Assembly: GCA_044228875.1 (NCBI GenBank)
Contig: JBGAUA010000080.1
Coordinates: 1 to 15,039, forward strand
Direction: 5' to 3'
DNA: 15,039 bases
From: Epilinea sp044228875
Lineage (GTDB): Bacteria; Chloroflexota; Anaerolineae; Epilineales; Epilineaceae
The notes under the pieces are model-generated. The model made no database searches. It was not told the DNA's origin and saw only the letters and a program-made list of their open reading frames with translations. The translations under genes were made by a program, and so were the position numbers. Positions within the stretch are counted from its first letter, which is position 1; each line of letters starts with the position of its first letter. Shown here piece after piece: positions 13,883 through 15,039 of the stretch.

Positions 13883-13987
13883 CCGGCCGCCACCGGTATT
13901 CCTCCGGTTCTTCGTGTGGCTTGCCTGCTTTCCCGATACGCTGTCTTCATTCGGGACCGCCGGGCGTGAGCCCATGCACCGGCCATC
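13883..13987. repeat. About 105-bp direct repeat, copy 2 (leader of the intact SGNH gene)
   Basis: Partner of 12669-12771. On the minus strand from ATG 13950 it holds the frameshifted version of the short frame at 12622-12735 (MKTAYRES... instead of MKTTYREAG...), caused by one extra A in GGGAAAGC. The remaining 78 bases before the gene contain no clear promoter. Confidence 0.85.
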
Positions 13988-14065
13988 ACCGGCATCGGCG
14001 CTCCGATGGTCCCTCGCTAGCGTCGCGGCGTTTGGCGACGCCCAGTGAACACAGGAGGTCGATCC

Positions 14066-15039
14066 ATGCCCAAGCCCAAGCTCGCCGTCCTGGGAGACAG
14101 CCTCTCCCAGGGCTTCCAGAGCGGCGCCATCTGGCGCACCGACCTGTCCTATCCCTGCATGATCGCCAAGGCGCTGGGAATGGCGCCGGGAACCGACTTC
14201 CGCTTCCCGGTCATCCCCGGTAGAGGCCGCCCGCCCGACGATCCGGACGGGCCCCAGGTGCTCGGCCTGCCCTTCAACATCGAGGAGGCCCTGCGTTTCG
14301 TGCAGCGCGCCACCGGCGAAGACGTGTCCACCCTCGAATGGCTGGTCCAGTTTCCCTTCCGCCTGGCCCAGCAGTTCGACGCGACCGAGGAATACTACGA
14401 GCGCGGGGAAGGTGACCGGCCGCAGCCGGTGTCCGAGACCTACCACAACCTGGCTGTCTGGGGCTTTACGGTCCACGACGCCATCGCCCTGACCCCCGAG
14501 GCCTGCGACGCCATCATCGCCCAGGAGGAGGGCCGAAGGGCCGACGACCCCTTCAGCAGTCCCTCCGCGTCGCAATACCGCACTGGAAAGATGGTCCTCA
14601 ACCCCGGCAACCGGCGGGAGCTGCGACGTTCCACCATGGTCGATCGCCTGCGACAGCTGGTGGAAGCGGAGGGCGAACCGGAGATCCTCATCATCTGGCT
14701 GGGAGCCAACGACTGCCTTGGCACCGTCCTGGATCTGCAGGTGAGGGACATGGCCGACAGCAGCAGCATCGTGCCCGCCGACCCCGTCAGCCGCTACAAG
14801 CGCTGGAACCTCACGAGCGTCAACCAGTTCAAGAGCGATTACGGGCGATTGGTGGCCGAGGTGCAGGCCATCGTCGGCACGCGATCGCAGGTCTTCGTCG
14901 GCACGGTGCCCAAGGTCACCATCCCCCCCGTCGTGCGCGGCCTGGGCAGCTTCGACGGCCAGCACTTCGGCGCCTACGGCCGCTTCTTCCTCACCGAGAG
15001 CACCTTCGAGCCCGCGCTGCACAAAACCCACAACCCCGC
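14066..15039 (+). CDS. SGNH/GDSL-family hydrolase, runs off the right edge
   Basis: Open from ATG 14066 to the window end (324 codons, C-terminus missing), with AGGAGG at 14053-14058, seven bases before the start. SGNH hydrolases cleave esters (lipids, acetylated sugars) with a Ser-Asp-His triad. Block I is at residues 8-14 (VLGDSLS, nucleophile Ser12), block II is near NLAVWG (128-133) with Gly133, and block III is GAND (213-216). Block V (DxxH) lies beyond the edge; the decayed copy at 12912 shows the expected DGAH. No signal peptide is seen, so the enzyme is probably cytoplasmic. The spacing between blocks I and III (about 200 residues) is longer than in small GDSL esterases, with inserted segments at 40-125. 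The protein is probably over 400 residues. A long minus-strand frame (13850-15031) is a shadow. Confidence 0.85.
   Translation, partial: MPKPKLAVLGDSLSQGFQSGAIWRTDLSYPCMIAKALGMAPGTDFRFPVIPGRGRPPDDPDGPQVLGLPFNIEEALRFVQRATGEDVSTLEWLVQFPFRLAQQFDATEEYYERGEGDRPQPVSETYHNLAVWGFTVHDAIALTPEACDAIIAQEEGRRADDPFSSPSASQYRTGKMVLNPGNRRELRRSTMVDRLRQLVEAEGEPEILIIWLGANDCLGTVLDLQVRDMADSSSIVPADPVSRYKRWNLTSVNQFKSDYGRLVAEVQAIVGTRSQVFVGTVPKVTIPPVVRGLGSFDGQHFGAYGRFFLTESTFEPALHKTHNP

Noticed and set aside
13850..15031. 393-residue minus-strand frame rich in Gly, His, Asp and Val
   Set aside because: It lies antisense to the SGNH hydrolase, whose plus frame has active-site blocks, an AGGAGG and a relative in the window. 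Long antisense frames are common at this GC content.

Overview
This is a GC-rich bacterial accessory region, with a gene on most stretches and both strands in use. The protein types suggest a member of the Chloroflexota (Anaerolineae/Ardenticatenia-like): an Rpn-type nuclease with Glu-Gln-Gly-Leu repeats, a DUF4258/DUF2283 pair, a YcxB-like membrane protein, and an ECF sigma factor with a single-pass Pro/Thr-rich partner. This taxonomic call is inference from family content. No rRNA, tRNA, CRISPR array or intact insertion sequence was seen.

Layout. 1-397: remnant of a type III-like restriction helicase (minus), cut off at its Walker A motif. 398-1435: Rpn-family PD-(D/E)XK nuclease (plus). 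1649-2551: secreted lipoprotein (minus). 2963-3589: six-helix membrane protein (plus). 3685-4008: small zinc-ribbon protein (minus). 4097-4657: YcxB-like membrane protein (minus). 4892-5311: Gly/Arg/Asp-rich repeat protein (plus). 5594-6952: secreted Kelch-like beta-propeller protein (plus). 6953-7248: a cluster of three hairpins between convergent genes. 7249-9017: ECF sigma factor and its translationally coupled membrane partner (minus). 9328-12024: an 898-residue patatin-like phospholipase with a membrane domain and a C-terminal Nudix hydrolase domain (minus).

The stretch 12152-13990 is a patchwork of partial copies of genes found elsewhere in the window. It holds a YcxB copy 98.8% identical to 4111-4531 but lacking its start and first helix, a truncated SGNH-hydrolase copy, and a 62-bp scrap of the Rpn gene. 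Set into it is an intact two-gene DUF4258/DUF2283 module (13249-13780) with a good sigma70 promoter placed so that the mRNA would be leaderless. The window ends inside an SGNH/GDSL hydrolase gene (14066 onward, open at the right edge), which is the full-length relative of the truncated copy.

Functional links that can be supported are few. The sigma factor and its partner overlap by four bases and should act together. DUF4258 and DUF2283 form a probable toxin-antitoxin-like operon. The other genes look like independent units, many with their own ribosome-binding sites. The most interesting items are the patatin-membrane-Nudix fusion, the repeat protein whose two 39-residue repeats differ only at synonymous positions, a dispersed short repeat that keeps a peptide reading frame, and the mosaic of decayed duplicates.
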